The notes beneath the pieces were generated by a model. It made no database searches, was not told where the DNA came from, and saw only the letters and a list, made by a program, of their open reading frames with translations. From positions 1 to 26,419 of the forward strand of contig JAHBMJ010000341.1 of assembly GCA_018398765.1 (NCBI GenBank): a stretch of DNA of 26,419 nt, given 5' to 3'. Position 1 is the stretch's first letter. Each line of letters opens with the position of its first letter. Position numbers and translations under genes: made by a program. This stretch comes from Chromera velia (lineage: Eukaryota; Sar; Chromeraceae). Of this stretch, positions 1 to 10,000 are shown one piece after another.

Positions 1-2
1 GT

Positions 3-32
<30 letters not shown>
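1..32. repeat. Poly-G run at the window edge
   Basis: After two leading bases there is an almost uninterrupted G homopolymer of about 30 nt. It is followed by a short GT-rich stretch that leads into the splice acceptor of the first exon. Its position at the window edge suggests a contig end or a sequencing limit. It may lie in the intron upstream of the exon at 92. Confidence 0.9.
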
Positions 33-34
<2 letters not shown>

Positions 35-91
35 GTCTCTGTGTTGGTATGTGTGTGTGACTGACTGCATTTCTCTGCACGTGGGATGCAG

Positions 92-2208
92 TGCAAGGTG
101 TGTGAGCCTTCGTTCGACCTCTGCCGGTCCTGTTTTGAAGAGATGAGTTCCTTGAAGAGAAAGAGGAACCGGACCGTGACAGAAAAGGTGCGCGAAGTGA
201 ACTTTGCTGGCTTCCTCTTTGCCTTTCTTGTCTTGCTTTCCTCCTTCCTCTATTCGCTCGTTCAAATGTCTTTCTTTGATCCTCCTGATGCGGGCGGTCC
301 CCCAACTCACCCGACTAGCTGCCCATTCTCTCTCTCCGTCTTCCTCCCCCACTTGGTCACCCCTTCTCTCCTTCTCTTTGTCTTCCGCACTACCCTTGCG
401 ACTACTTCGCTCCTCTATCTTCCGTTCTTGCTTCCTTCGCCCCTCCTTCCTTGCGTTCTTCCCGCCTTGTTGAAATCAATTGTCGCCCTCTTCTCCGACT
501 CTCTGTGCTCTCTGTGCTCTCTGTGTTTTCTCTTGTACAGGCGCGGGCGGCAGCTCTGTCTGAGTCCGCCGAAGACGCAGCGGAGGATGTGGAGCACGTG
601 GACTGTGCTCATGATGATGAAGAGGGTGTGGGGGGGATTCACCCTCACGACGACTTCCTGCTGATCTCTCTCTCCTCCCGCAACGTTTGCCTGTCCAGGC
701 AGGCTGGGGCAAGGGTGGAAGAGACCGGAAAGACGAAGACCTGTGGAAGTCTTCTTTCTGGAAGAAAGTGTCAGGCAGACCCGGCAGGAGTGCAGAAAGG
801 AAAGTCAACCACAGTTTTGGGGGAGACGGAGAAGGAGAAGAAGGCTTCGGAGGTCCAAGCGATCCGACTTCTGAAGGGGGGAATTGAGGTCAGTTTTTTT
901 TTGTTNAGATAAGCGCTTGGAACTGGAGGGAGCACTGAATGGACTGCAGTGGCATGCATGCACAGAGTCCGTGAGAGAGAGAAAGTTAGGAGGGTGGAGA
1001 CTACTTGAGATATCCGGAGGTTGGCATGCAGTCTGTATCCGTGATCGATCGAGTTGATGGACGCTTAATTGTTTTTCTGTGAGGGTTTGAGAAGCTTTGT
1101 TGCCGGTTGAAGCTTTTTTGCTTCCAAAAGGGAAGTTCCGAGGCCGCGAATTTGTTTTTTTCAAGTGGCCTTCCCCATCTGCGCCTTTTCTGTCCCTGTG
1201 CTACGTCTTTTCTTACGGCAGACATTTCAAGCGCATCTGTTGTGTTCTTGTATCCACTTCATCCAATCCGTTCTTTTTCTGTTTGCCATTGATTTGAGAG
1301 CAGCAAAAGCCTGAGGATCCGAGAAAAGGAAGGATTGTCAGAGAGGGCATGACTGGCGGTGAGGCTGACTTTTCTTCCGATCCTCCGTCCCTAGTGGTCA
1401 GTCAGTCAGTCACCTAGCTGGTGCTTTTATGTCTCAGAGAGATGTAGAGGGAATGGGGGTGGGAATCCTTGGAATGGGAGGGGGGGGCAGAGCCTGATCT
1501 TTGCTGCATCGGAATTTCAGCCGAAAGCTGCGTTCTTGCCACAATTTGATGTATATCCCTTCTTCTGCTTCAACTTATCTGTTTGCATGTCATGTCGAAG
1601 ATCTCTCAATGACATCCATTTATCTCATCGGATTTGGCGCCTCCGTGGTTTCCCTTGATGCTTGCAGGACAGCCAGAGTGACGTGTCGTCTTGCGAAGAC
1701 GAACAGATCATTGTGGGCAACAATGCGGTGGGCCAGAAGGGCTGGACGTGCAGGAAGATGTTGTGCGACACATGCATTCTCTCCTGCGTTCGCGTGATTT
1801 CTTCTTCTTTTCCACATCGATCGGTTTTCCGCTCTCTGTCTCGTTATGCTCATCTCATTGCAACAACATACAGACAGCATTGAGGACACTCAAGGGAGGC
1901 GAGCGAGGTATGTCGCAAGCCCCCCTCCTTGCCGTCGCTCACAACTTCTACCAGGACCTGTTAACCATCCGCCATCTGCACCCTCCAATGGAGGACCGGT
2001 CCCTCAGGAGAGAGGGAAGGAACGCCGTTTTGGCAGTCTAGAGCTCGACCGTTTTGGCAGTCTAGAGCTCGACCGACCGAGCCACCGAAGAGAGAGAAGA
2101 CTCGGCTGGAAGTGAAGCAGAACACTGCGCATACACGATGCTTCTCATTCTTTTTGCGCTGGGATCTGTTCCCTCTTCAATGACAGGACGAACCCTGTCT
2201 GCGAATTC

Positions 2209-2246
<38 letters not shown>

Positions 2247-3142
2247 TTGTCAATTTCCAATGTGAAATGTGCAGGGGCAGGAAGGCATCGGGGCCCGACT
2301 CCGCCGAGCCTTCAACCTTCGAAAGAAGAGGGGGCTGAAGAAAAAAGAGATGGACAGTAAGGAAGAGGAAGAGGACGAGGACGGCATGTCTTCCCTGAAG
2401 GGGTCGGATGGTGATCTTACCTGTGACGACATGCCGGAATTGGAGGAGAGCGAGGCGAGTGAGGACAATACGGACTCAGACTCAGACGCAGACCGGAAAG
2501 GGAAGAAAAGGGGCAAAGGAAAGGCGGAGAAATTGAAATTGAAACCGGGATTTCTGAACAAAAAAAAAGCAGAGGCGACTGGGAAAGGGGTAGCTGGCGC
2601 CTCTGCCTCTTCGTCTTCCGCTGTCGTTTGTTTTCCTGCGGTATATCACTCAGGTGAGCTCGTGGCTGCCTTTTCGTTTGTGTCTATCAATCTCAGTCGG
2701 TCAACAAAAGTTTGAATCATAAGGAGTCGAAGCATGTTAAAGTAGCCTGTCAAATTCCTGAGATGGGGCGAATGGAGTGTAGGTGTTTCACGGGGTCTGA
2801 CCCCCTTTCTCAGGCTGACATTTTTGTTCCGTTTCTTCCCCACACCCCGCTTCTTCCTTCAACTTTTCCCTGTGATTGTTTTTTTTTTTTTGGATTCTCT
2901 CTCGCCTTCTTTTTCCTCTTCTGCGGCCTCGATAAACACGTCATTGACGGACCCTTTCTTTTCTATACCTGCAAAATTTCAACATATCAAAACTCAAAGA
3001 CAGACGGACAGACAAAATAGACAGATCAATCCTTTCTCTGCCCTGTGAAGGTGTGAAAAGTGATTCTGACCGGGAGGAGGAGAAGGGACAAAACCCGTTG
3101 GAAGAGAAAGTGATCCGACTTCTGAAGCAGGAGGGCATTGAG
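92..3142 (+). CDS. Partial multi-exon gene with a split ZZ-like zinc finger (5' part outside the window)
   Basis: Best exons are 92-187, 541-888, 1668-1787 (or to 1793), 1874-1907, one starting at 1955 (end unresolved), 2275-2653 and 3051-3142. Exon 92-187 has CxxC-x6-CxxC spacing (CKVCEPSFDLCRSCFEE), and exon 541-888 adds GIHPHDDFLLI. Together they resemble the second half of a ZZ zinc finger, normally a protein-binding fold, ending in paired histidines. A KDM3-type finger is a weaker alternative. Exon 1668 has a second Cys pair (CRKMLCDTC). Exon 2275-2653 is a charged linker of about 126 residues with KPGFLNKKK. Exons 541-888 and 3051-3142 both end in IRLLKxxGIE followed by donor GTCAGT, and their phases fit the neighbouring exons. 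The join from the 1955 exon to 2275 could not be solved. The true start lies left of base 1 and the end may lie beyond 3142. Overall function is not recognised. Confidence 0.5.
2025..2072 (+). repeat. Tandem duplication of a 24-bp unit
   Basis: Two identical 24-bp units lie at 2025-2048 and 2049-2072 (core TTTTGGCAGTCTAGAGCTCG). The length is a multiple of three, so the frame from the 1955 exon would read RFGSLELD twice. It is unclear whether this stretch is exonic or intronic. Confidence 0.85.
2215..2245 (+). repeat. (TG)n microsatellite next to a splice acceptor
   Basis: About 15 TG dinucleotides end about 30 nt before the GTGCAG acceptor at 2274. Such tracts are known near acceptors in other eukaryotes. 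An effect on splicing here is inference. Confidence 0.9.
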
Positions 3143-4275
3143 GTCAGTCTTGCGGGGGGCGGACAGGATGAATCAGACTCTAGAGCAACATGGAGCGAGG
3201 CAGTGAGACAGTCAGACAGACAGGTAGACAGACAAACAGAGGGACAGGGAGACCGTCAAGACTGGCCTGATCTTTAATTCCCTCATAGAGTTTCTGTCTC
3301 TTTGGCAAGCAGGCACTTACGTAGACAGTGAGTCACTCATGACACCAACCAAGACGGGAAGCGCGCCCTTCGATGGAAATTCATCATGCTACGGGTAAAA
3401 AAGAGAAGAGAGAACCCTTTTGGCCCAGTCAGCTGACGCCCATGTTGCCTTCAAGAAAGAAAGAAAAAGAGATTAGATCAGATAAAGGGATCGACGCATG
3501 AATGCAGATCTCTGAGGAATCCCTGAGGATAGGCAGAGAGACCGGATGGAACATTCCGGAAGTCATCAAGCGCCTCTCTCGTTGAAGTCTGGATGGGAGG
3601 AAGGAAGGAAGGACGGAAGGAAGGGCAATGGGCCCACGAACAGACAAGCGAGGTTGAGGAGAGGAAAAAGGTGTATGGGGGTTTGGTGAATTGATTTTCT
3701 TTTGGGGAGGGGTTCGCAGGGCCAAGCAGAAGCCTTCCTTCCAAAAGCGATGGGCCACAACCCGAGGAAGTGCGGATATGGAAGACCGAGGTTTCAGATG
3801 CGCAGATGCGTGAACGAAGACACGGGAAGGTCTCAGGCGTGCGTTGCTTGCGTGACAGTCAAGTAATGAAAAGAAATAAAGAAAGCTGGGGGGGCAGGCC
3901 GCAACAGTCGATGGCAAATCAATCGTCTGCCTGCCTGCCTGCCGGCATTTCACTGCAGGGCACGACTTGAGAGGCCCTGTGCGCCTTCTTCATCAGTATT
4001 GCAGTCATCTCTCCTTTCTGAAGTGGATGTGTGCCAGAAAGACAGATGATCCTCAGGAATGAAGGACGGAGGGAAGCTAGGCATTTCTCTCTCTCGCAGG
4101 TCCATGAGAAAAAGGGGGGTAAGGAATTCAAAGGTGACAGTAGGTTGAGGTGTCTGCTTCGAAGCGGGGGAATTTGTGGAAAGAGAAGGGAGTATGCATG
4201 GTGAGATCTGCAATCGAAACCAGACAGTACTGCGTGCATGGACAGAGCGTATGGCTTCAGGCAGCTGGAGTGCAG
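3143..4275 (+). other. Non-coding stretch with GACA- and GGAA-type simple repeats
   Basis: It opens with the donor GTCAGT. Purine-rich GACA-like repeats lie at 3200-3260 and a GGAA run at 3598-3635. No open frame has codon structure or a recognisable motif, and the frames on both strands look like repeat shadows. It may be intron of the ZZ-finger gene. Confidence 0.5.
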
Positions 4276-4377
4276 ACACATGAGGGGCTCGGATCACCCG
4301 GCAGTCGAGCCGGCAGGAAGAAAGAAATTGAGAAAGCGACTGACGGACGGACGTTATGCACCACGTGCGAGACTCTG
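4276..4377 (+). CDS. Candidate exon with a CxxC motif
   Basis: A 102-nt open segment lies between an acceptor ending GTGCAG and a donor GTCAGG, both like those in the well-resolved genes. It is in phase 0 at both ends, which matches the phase-0 end of the exon at 3142. The translation is charged and ends in RTLCTTCETL. It could be the next exon of the ZZ-finger gene. A following candidate begins after the TTTCCAG near 4439 (TVDEKSFESYS). There is no family match, so this rests on splice signals and phase only. Confidence 0.3.
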
Positions 4378-4619
4378 GTCAGGTCAAGCGAACCTGCCAG
4401 GACACGGTCTGATCGCGTGTCCGTCTTCCCTTTTCCAGCACTGTGGATGAAAAATCTTTTGAAAGTTATAGCACATCGTCCAGAACCGTTGTCTGTCTCC
4501 GTCTGTCTGTGTACCGCTCTCCCTCTCTGTGCGGGTGCCTGACAAATCAATCGTCTGAAAGGCCGAACGCGCGTTACCAACACAACGTGAGTGCCTTGGT
4601 GAGTGCGGTGCATGCATAG

Positions 4620-5680
4620 TACATTTTTGAATTGAATTTTGAATGAATGACTATAGCCGTCGGATTCTTTAATACAGAAAACATACCTGTCAGATCAAGG
4701 AAGTGTGTGTGAAGATTCACTGAAGAAAGGAGCAGCCTCCCGCTTGAATCCGAATCGTCGATAAGAATAGATTAGCAATTCTAGTTATAGCAATTATATC
4801 TGGTACAACGTGCATGCTCAAGAAGCTCGAACGTAGCCTGGACGACTTGACGATAAGAAATTTTGAAATATTATTCAATATTTTCCATTTTGATTTACCA
4901 TGTACTAAACATAAACTAAGTAGATGGTCATGCATCTTTAGCACCATGCAAGCTTTAGTTTTTACAGTTCTCAATTGTTATAACTAGTTCGGTGAAAGAA
5001 GTTATCAGAAAATGTAAATCTGGAAGGGAGTTTCGACTAGTTTCGGCATGAAGTTGGCTCTAGAGTTGGCTTCAAGTTGCGTGGCATCTAGCATGACATC
5101 TAGCGTGATATGGTTGGCAAAGCACATCCCATAAGCCAGCATCACTTATGCGCACGGATGTCCTGCCAGAAGTGGAAGAGTTTAAAAATAAGTATCCGTC
5201 TTAGTAGTATCCATCTTAAGCCTGTTTGCCAGAAACTAGTTCGTTTAATAGTTCATTATTAAATTAATTCAACCTGCCTTGCCTGTGCTGACTTGCTAAA
5301 TGCTAGACGTCTACTCATCAGCCTATGCATGACGATGGCGCATGTTAGCCTGAAACTTAGTTACATGATGATCATAATGAATAATTAATGATGATGATCA
5401 TGATGGTGATAGGACGAATAAAAGTTCAATTACAATGGTTGAAGAGTGGTGAAAAACATTCAAGTTGTTATGTTATTCTGGTCTAGATTCTGGTAAAACT
5501 TTCAGATGTTTATCATCAGATAATCATCTACTTTGCCACATATTCTAGCACACATTTCAGAAGTTAATTTATCCTAGAATTTATCATCAAAGGTTTGATT
5601 TGAAGATTCATGCAGAATGATATTAAACAACAGTTACATTCACGCCGCTGCGTAGTCATATATTTATAATCATTTAACTC
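4620..5680. other. AT-rich intergenic block, no gene seen
   Basis: Base composition drops sharply to AT-rich from about 4620. The stretch has many short A/T runs and a GATGATGATCATGATGGTGAT patch near 5390. Reading frames are short and lack codon structure; the 85-codon minus frame at 4717-4974 looks random. It resembles the AT-rich block at 10448-11328 in composition and in ending with the same dispersed repeat. Confidence 0.6.
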
Positions 5681-5685
5681 TAATA

Positions 5686-5935
5686 GCACACCTCATAATG
5701 CATGTATACACAGCGCTCAGAATAGTAGTGAGTACAATAATCAACACGCGGCATTACGCGGCATAAGTTGCATAACTAAGCATGTTGAGACATCAGCTTG
5801 GTGAAGGTGACGGCCTCAGTTTCAGAGGAATAGCTAGAGCTCACGTAAAAAGCCTGTCCGACATGCAGTAGAACCTCAGTGGAATGGCTCAAATTGCCGC
5901 TCAATTTCCACACTTATCTTCTCCTCCGTTAAATG
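5686..5935 (+). repeat. Diverged dispersed repeat, copy A
   Basis: Several ordered blocks match 11329-11572: an AGCACAC..TCAT..CATG block, a CAG[CT]GCTCA block, CAG[CT]TTCAGAGG[AG]AT[AG]GCT, ACATGCAGT[AG]GA[AG]CCT, GGAATGGCTC, and ATTTCCACAC followed by CTCTCCTCCG-like sequence. Copy B overlaps the end of SDA1. This copy ends at the minisatellite, and the ATG at 5884 of the long repeat frame lies inside it, which weakens that ATG as a real start. Confidence 0.6.
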
Positions 5936-5937
5936 GA

Positions 5938-7329
5938 CAGAAGTATACGGAGACTCGCCAGAAGTATACGGAGATTCGACAGAACTATACGGAGACTCGG
6001 CAGAAGTATGTGGAGACTCGACAGAAGTATACGGAGACTCGACAGAAGTATACGGAGACTCGACAGACGTATACGGAGACTCGACAAAAGTATACGGAGA
6101 CGCGACAGAAGTATACGGAGACTCGGCAGAAGTACACTGAGACTCGACAGAAGTATACGGAGACTCGACAGAAGTATACGGAGACTCGGCAGAAGTATAC
6201 GGAGACTCGGCAGAAGTATACGGAGACTCGGCAGAAGTATACGGAGACTCGACAGAAGCATACGGAGACTCGACAGAAGTATACGGAGATTCGACAGAAG
6301 ACTACGGGGACTCGACAGAAGTATACGGAGACTCGGGAGAACTATACAGAGGCTCGGCAGAAGTATACAGAGACTCGGCAGAAGTACACGGAGACTCGGC
6401 AGAAGTATACGGAGACTGGACAGACGTATACGGAGACTCGGCAGAAGTATACGGAGACTCGACAGAAGTATACGGAGACTCGACAGAAGTATACGGAGAC
6501 CCGGCAGAAGTATGCGGAAACTCGGCAGAAGTATACGGAGACTCGACAGAAGTATACGGAGACTCGACAGAAGTATACGGAGACTCGACAGAAGTATACG
6601 GAGACTCGACAGAAGTATACGGAGACTCGACAGACGTATACGGAGACTCGACAAAAGTATACGGAGACGCGACAGAAGTATACGGAGACTCGGCAGAAGT
6701 ACACTGAGACTCGACAGAAGTATACGGAGGCTCGACAGAAGTATACGGGGACTCGGCAGAAGTATACGGAGACTCGGCAGAAGTATACGGAGACTCGGCA
6801 GAAGTATACGGAGACTCGACAGAAGTATACGGAGACTCGACAGAAGTATACGGAGACTCGACAGAAGACTACGGGGACTCGACAGAAGTATACGGAGACT
6901 CGGGAGAACTATACAGAGGCTCGGCAGAAGTATACAGAGACTCGGCAGAAGTACACGGAGACTCGGCAGAAGTATACGGAGACTGGACAGACGTATACGG
7001 AGACTCGGCAGAAGTATACGGAGACTCGGCAGAAGTATACCGAGACTCGACAGAAGTATACGGAGACTCGGCAGAAGTACACGGAGACTCGGCAGAAGTA
7101 TACGGAGACTGGACAGAAGTATACGGAGACTCGGCAGAAGTATACTGAGACTCGGCAGAAGTATGTGGAGACTCGACAGAAGTATGCGGAGACTCGACAG
7201 AAGTATACGGAGACTCGGCAGAAGTATACTGAGACTCGGCAGAAGTTTACGGAGACTCGACAGAAGTATACGGAGACTCGACAGAAGTATACTGAGACAC
7301 GACAAAAGTATACGGAGACTGGGCAGAAG
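5938..7329 (+). repeat. 21-bp minisatellite, about 66 units, no indels
   Basis: The consensus unit is CAGAAGTATACGGAGACTCG plus A or G. The 1392-bp array equals 66 units plus 6 bases, and every variant is a substitution. Because 21 is divisible by three, a frame stays open throughout: one + frame from 5884 to 7353 (489 codons) repeats QKYTETR, a second repeats RSIRRL(D/G), and the minus strand is also open. The third + frame (EVYGDS) meets TGA where a unit has ACTGAG. Expression is unproven. Openness in several frames follows from the unit itself, so a protein cannot be claimed. The unit contains the palindrome GTATAC. Confidence 0.95.
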
Positions 7330-7689
7330 GTGAGGGACGGCAGTCAGAATTAAGTATCACAGATTGAATCACTTAGGGCTGCAAATAAGTGGTCGAGAAT
7401 GAAGAAACCAAGGGAGAGATCTGAGAAAGGAAGACCCAGTAGAGCGAGCTGCCTGTCTTCTTGCCTTCAAATATGTGTTTTCACATTTGTTCGGGCTCTG
7501 ACCTTTTATGCAGGAAACCATTTCAGCCTCTGACGGGTTCCTTGCTCCCTGCCGAGGGAAGGACTGCATAGGGGGCAAACCCGTAGCTTCGTCGTGGGGC
7601 TTTCTTTGTCTCTCTCTTTCTGGCTGCACAACAGGGATACGCACTTTCATCAATCCTCCGTTGACCCCCCAACAGCACTTGTTGCAGGA

Positions 7690-8001
7690 CAGAAACCCGT
7701 AGTCGAATGGTCATCAAAGGCATTCAATTTCAAATACAGCCCGTCAGAACAAACCAGACGGTCGTCGGAAAAACACGAAGAGTCATCAGAAGTATACGGA
7801 CAGGGTCGGGGTAGAATCTCTAAACAGAGCCGAGACTCGCACATTGTCGAAGAAGAAGAGAGAAGCCAGGCTAGAGAGAAGCCCAAAAAAGACGAGGACA
7901 GCTGGAGAGCCGCACTTGAATTCTCTCACGCGTCCTCTCTGTCCCTCTTGCTCTCTAGCTTGCTCTCTTTTGTTGTCTCTCTGCCCGCCTGTCCCCCCTA
8001 A
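7690..8001 (+). CDS. Candidate terminal exon, hydrophilic low-complexity protein
   Basis: An acceptor ending TTGTTGCAG at 7689 opens a frame to a stop at 7999-8001. It starts QKPVVEWSSKAFNFKY and turns into a Ser/Glu/Arg-rich segment (SSEKHEESSEVYGQGRGR). The first 80 or so codons look like coding sequence; the last 25 are Leu/Ser-rich and may be intron. It needs one base from an upstream exon, which I did not find. It could be the 3' part of the + gene whose exons end at 3142 or 4377. It also holds a 14-nt exact match to the minisatellite unit at 7787-7800. No family is recognised. Confidence 0.33.
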   Translation, partial: QKPVVEWSSKAFNFKYSPSEQTRRSSEKHEESSEVYGQGRGRISKQSRDSHIVEEEERSQAREKPKKDEDSWRAALEFSHASSLSLLLSSLLSFVVSLPACPP

Positions 8002-8068
8002 CTAACAGACTGAATTGACAACTGACTGACAGTATTTGTATGTAAACTTACATGTGTGCCTCCAAAGG

Positions 8069-8311
8069 CTAGTCCCGCGGTCTTCTCTCTCCCTGGCTCG
8101 TGCGATACAGTACTCGTTCCCTTTTTCGGCTAAGATATGGCCCTTTGCTCTCCACAATTGTGTCAAACAGCTGACCTAATGCACAGATCAACTCTTCCAG
8201 GAAGGGGAGGGCATCAGACAGTGAAGACATTTGAAGACGGGAGACTAGAGTTCCGCTAGGGTCCCCTCCCGAATTTTTCACCAGGTTACACGATGCACCT
8301 CCCCACACCAC
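8069..8311 (-). CDS. Possible minus-strand coding piece, unrecognised
   Basis: An 80-codon minus-strand frame contains SLSDALPFLEELICALGQL and ends with a basic tail before a TAG. The amphipathic pattern resembles coding sequence more than repeat shadow. No convincing splice signal or start supports it, and upstream in the same frame a TGA appears within a few codons. It is reported as a weak candidate only. Confidence 0.2.
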   Translation of the reverse strand: MVWGGASCNLVKNSGGDPSGTLVSRLQMSSLSDALPFLEELICALGQLFDTIVESKGPYLSRKRERVLYRTSQGERRPRD

Positions 8312-8559
8312 GCATCAGAAACTCGACGTAAGCTTCTCGTCTACATCCATGCTGCAGTCAGAGATGAGGTACGAGCAGTCTCGGCTTCGTGGTCACACCC
8401 TTCATTATCCACCTCAAAAGAGTTTTCCTCCCCATGCAGCTCCCAGCTGAATCTCCCCCCCATCTCACTTCACAATACCGCATCGGCTGTGGACGAGTCC
8501 TGTTCTTTTCCATCACTCTAGAGCAGAACCGCAGCTCATGTTGCGCCACGCAGCGCTAG

Positions 8560-9280
8560 AGCAAGGGGGACTTAGAGAAAGTCTTTCTGCATGTCTTCTG
8601 AGGTAACAAATGGAAGGGAGATGAGTCATTCTTGCTGCCCTGCAGGTCAGTCTGCGCACTGATTCGAGTTACAGAAGCATTCTCAGCCGGAAATGCAGAC
8701 AAGAAAGCAAGAAAGACCTGTCACTTCACCTCCCATAATGCAAGGCGGGCCGTAGTCTTCCTGGCAGCTCCCAGCAAGACCGGTTATTGTTGTCACAAGC
8801 ACCTCCCAACTTCTGATCTTGTCTTGCTACTTGCATGCATGTGGGTGCTGCAATGCATCCGAAGCTAGCGCTGAGCCGCGTGTCATGCAGTTGTATACTC
8901 ACTTGACAAACGAGAGAAAAGAAGATGTCCAGAAAAGCGAGATTGTGCGTCTTAATAGAGGTGTTGCATAGCCTATATAGGTGTTGCACATGTGTTGCAC
9001 GCAATTAATGCATGCATGCCTGAATTAATGCATCCTCGATCCCGGTGTTGCATATGCATATATATGCATGCACTGCATGCATGAGATCCGATGTGCGCAA
9101 TAGTATAGCTTATTGTATTAATATATACTTCATCCAATCTTCATCCATGGTCGATTCTGATCAGTCCTGCTTCATCTCCTCAGAATCTTGGGCGGCCCTT
9201 CGACCCAAACTGAGTTTAAGCAGCTTGAATTCTTCATCGCATTGATCTCACAGCGCTCCCCAAAGAAAACACTCCCAACC
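8560..9280. other. Intergenic stretch without a recognisable gene
   Basis: Frames on both strands are short. The notable content is the TGCATGCA cluster at 8836-9085, listed separately, and repeated GGTGTTGCA words near 8960-9055. From about 9180 the sequence becomes more coding-like (GGPSTQTEFKQLEFFIALIS in one frame), possibly an upstream exon of the gene at 9364. Confidence 0.45.
8836..9085 (+). promoter_or_regulatory. Cluster of TGCATGCA palindromes and GTGTTGCA words
   Basis: Four TGCATGCA octamers lie near 8838, 9009, 9066 and 9077, alongside GTGTTGCA words near 8960, 8981, 8991 and 9050 and two copies of GAATTAATGCAT-like sequence. In apicomplexan parasites TGCATGCA is a known ApiAP2-bound motif. 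The cluster lies about 280-530 bp upstream of the ATG at 9364, where a promoter would be expected. Regulatory function is inference; alternating purine-pyrimidine repeats could produce the same words. Confidence 0.35.
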
Positions 9281-9363
9281 CCTTTTAATACATAGACGGC
9301 TGTGAATTCCAGATCAATCGCCTTTCTTTCCGGACCACCCAAGAGCCGTTACTTTCTGAAACA

Positions 9364-9840
9364 ATGAAGAGCTTTGCTGAATTGAGAGAGGAGCTTATTG
9401 AAGGCATAGACGCAAACAAGTTTCTTGCGATGACTCAAACACTCCACGAGAATTTGAGGGCTCTCACCAATATACACAAGGAGAGAGCTAGGTGGGCACA
9501 GCGCTCGGCGATGGGGGAGCCGGCAGCAGGAACTGTAAAAGGACATATCTCCAGGGTGCGTGTGAGCGGCTGCCGGGCAACAATATCCGCCTGGCTCCCT
9601 GCAGACATTCCTGGATATGGTGGAAGCAAGGGAGAGGGAGGAGACAGACGAAACCCTGTCGCCGGAGTGCTTCATGACCACGACGCGCTGGGCTTCATAG
9701 ACCGCCTTCGTCTTGCCATGGACGACCCTGGTGTTCGGGCAGCGCTCAGGTGTTACAGATTTAAGCCTACTGTCGAAGAAGGGCTGAACTCCGACTGCGA
9801 GTTTGCCTGCTTGCCGTTTCTGGAGTTCCTAACATGTTAA
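9364..9840 (+). CDS. Hypothetical protein, 158 codons
   Basis: An ATG frame to TAA encodes a soluble protein with a helical, charged N-terminus (MKSFAELREELIEGIDANKF) and a C-terminal part with LHDHDALGFIDRLRLAMDDPG. The frame is open upstream of the ATG to about 9288 (IDGCEFQINRLSF), so the ATG may be internal and an upstream exon may exist. Codon texture is convincing and GC is higher than in the flanking AT-rich blocks. The 3' end is uncertain: a good exon follows at 10001, but it needs a phase-1 join. A donor at 9731 (GTGTTC) would give one, and it would bypass the TAA. No membrane segment, signal peptide or known domain is seen. Confidence 0.45.
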   Translation: MKSFAELREELIEGIDANKFLAMTQTLHENLRALTNIHKERARWAQRSAMGEPAAGTVKGHISRVRVSGCRATISAWLPADIPGYGGSKGEGGDRRNPVAGVLHDHDALGFIDRLRLAMDDPGVRAALRCYRFKPTVEEGLNSDCEFACLPFLEFLTC

Positions 9841-10000
9841 TAGAAGAAAGTGCTTCACCTATTTCCAGCGAGATACCCGGGGGATGATTTGATGGCCCAT
9901 GCAGTGAGTTGCCCACTCTCTTCATGATGCATTGACCCTTCCACTTGCCTTCAACATCTCCTAGCGACTGTTTTCTCCTGGCTTGTTGATTGTCTTGCAG

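Noticed and set aside
3915..4557. CAAATCAATCGTCTG occurring at 3915-3929 and 4543-4557
   Set aside because: The similarity stops after 15 bp on both sides, there are no terminal structures or target duplications, and it is too short to call an element.
4717..4974. 85-codon minus frame in the AT-rich block
   Set aside because: It has no recognisable motif, is surrounded by non-coding AT-rich DNA and has no splice or start support.
5884..7353. 489-codon frame of QKYTETR repeats, and the matching 466- and 458-codon frames
   Set aside because: Not accepted as a gene: openness in several frames follows from a 21-bp unit, and the ATG lies in a dispersed repeat that also occurs at the SDA1 3' end. 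It is kept as a finding about the array.
8358..8549. 63-codon minus frame (MAQHELRFC...) as a gene
   Set aside because: There is no family signature, no good splice signals, and the frame breaks on both sides; it was not stronger than chance.
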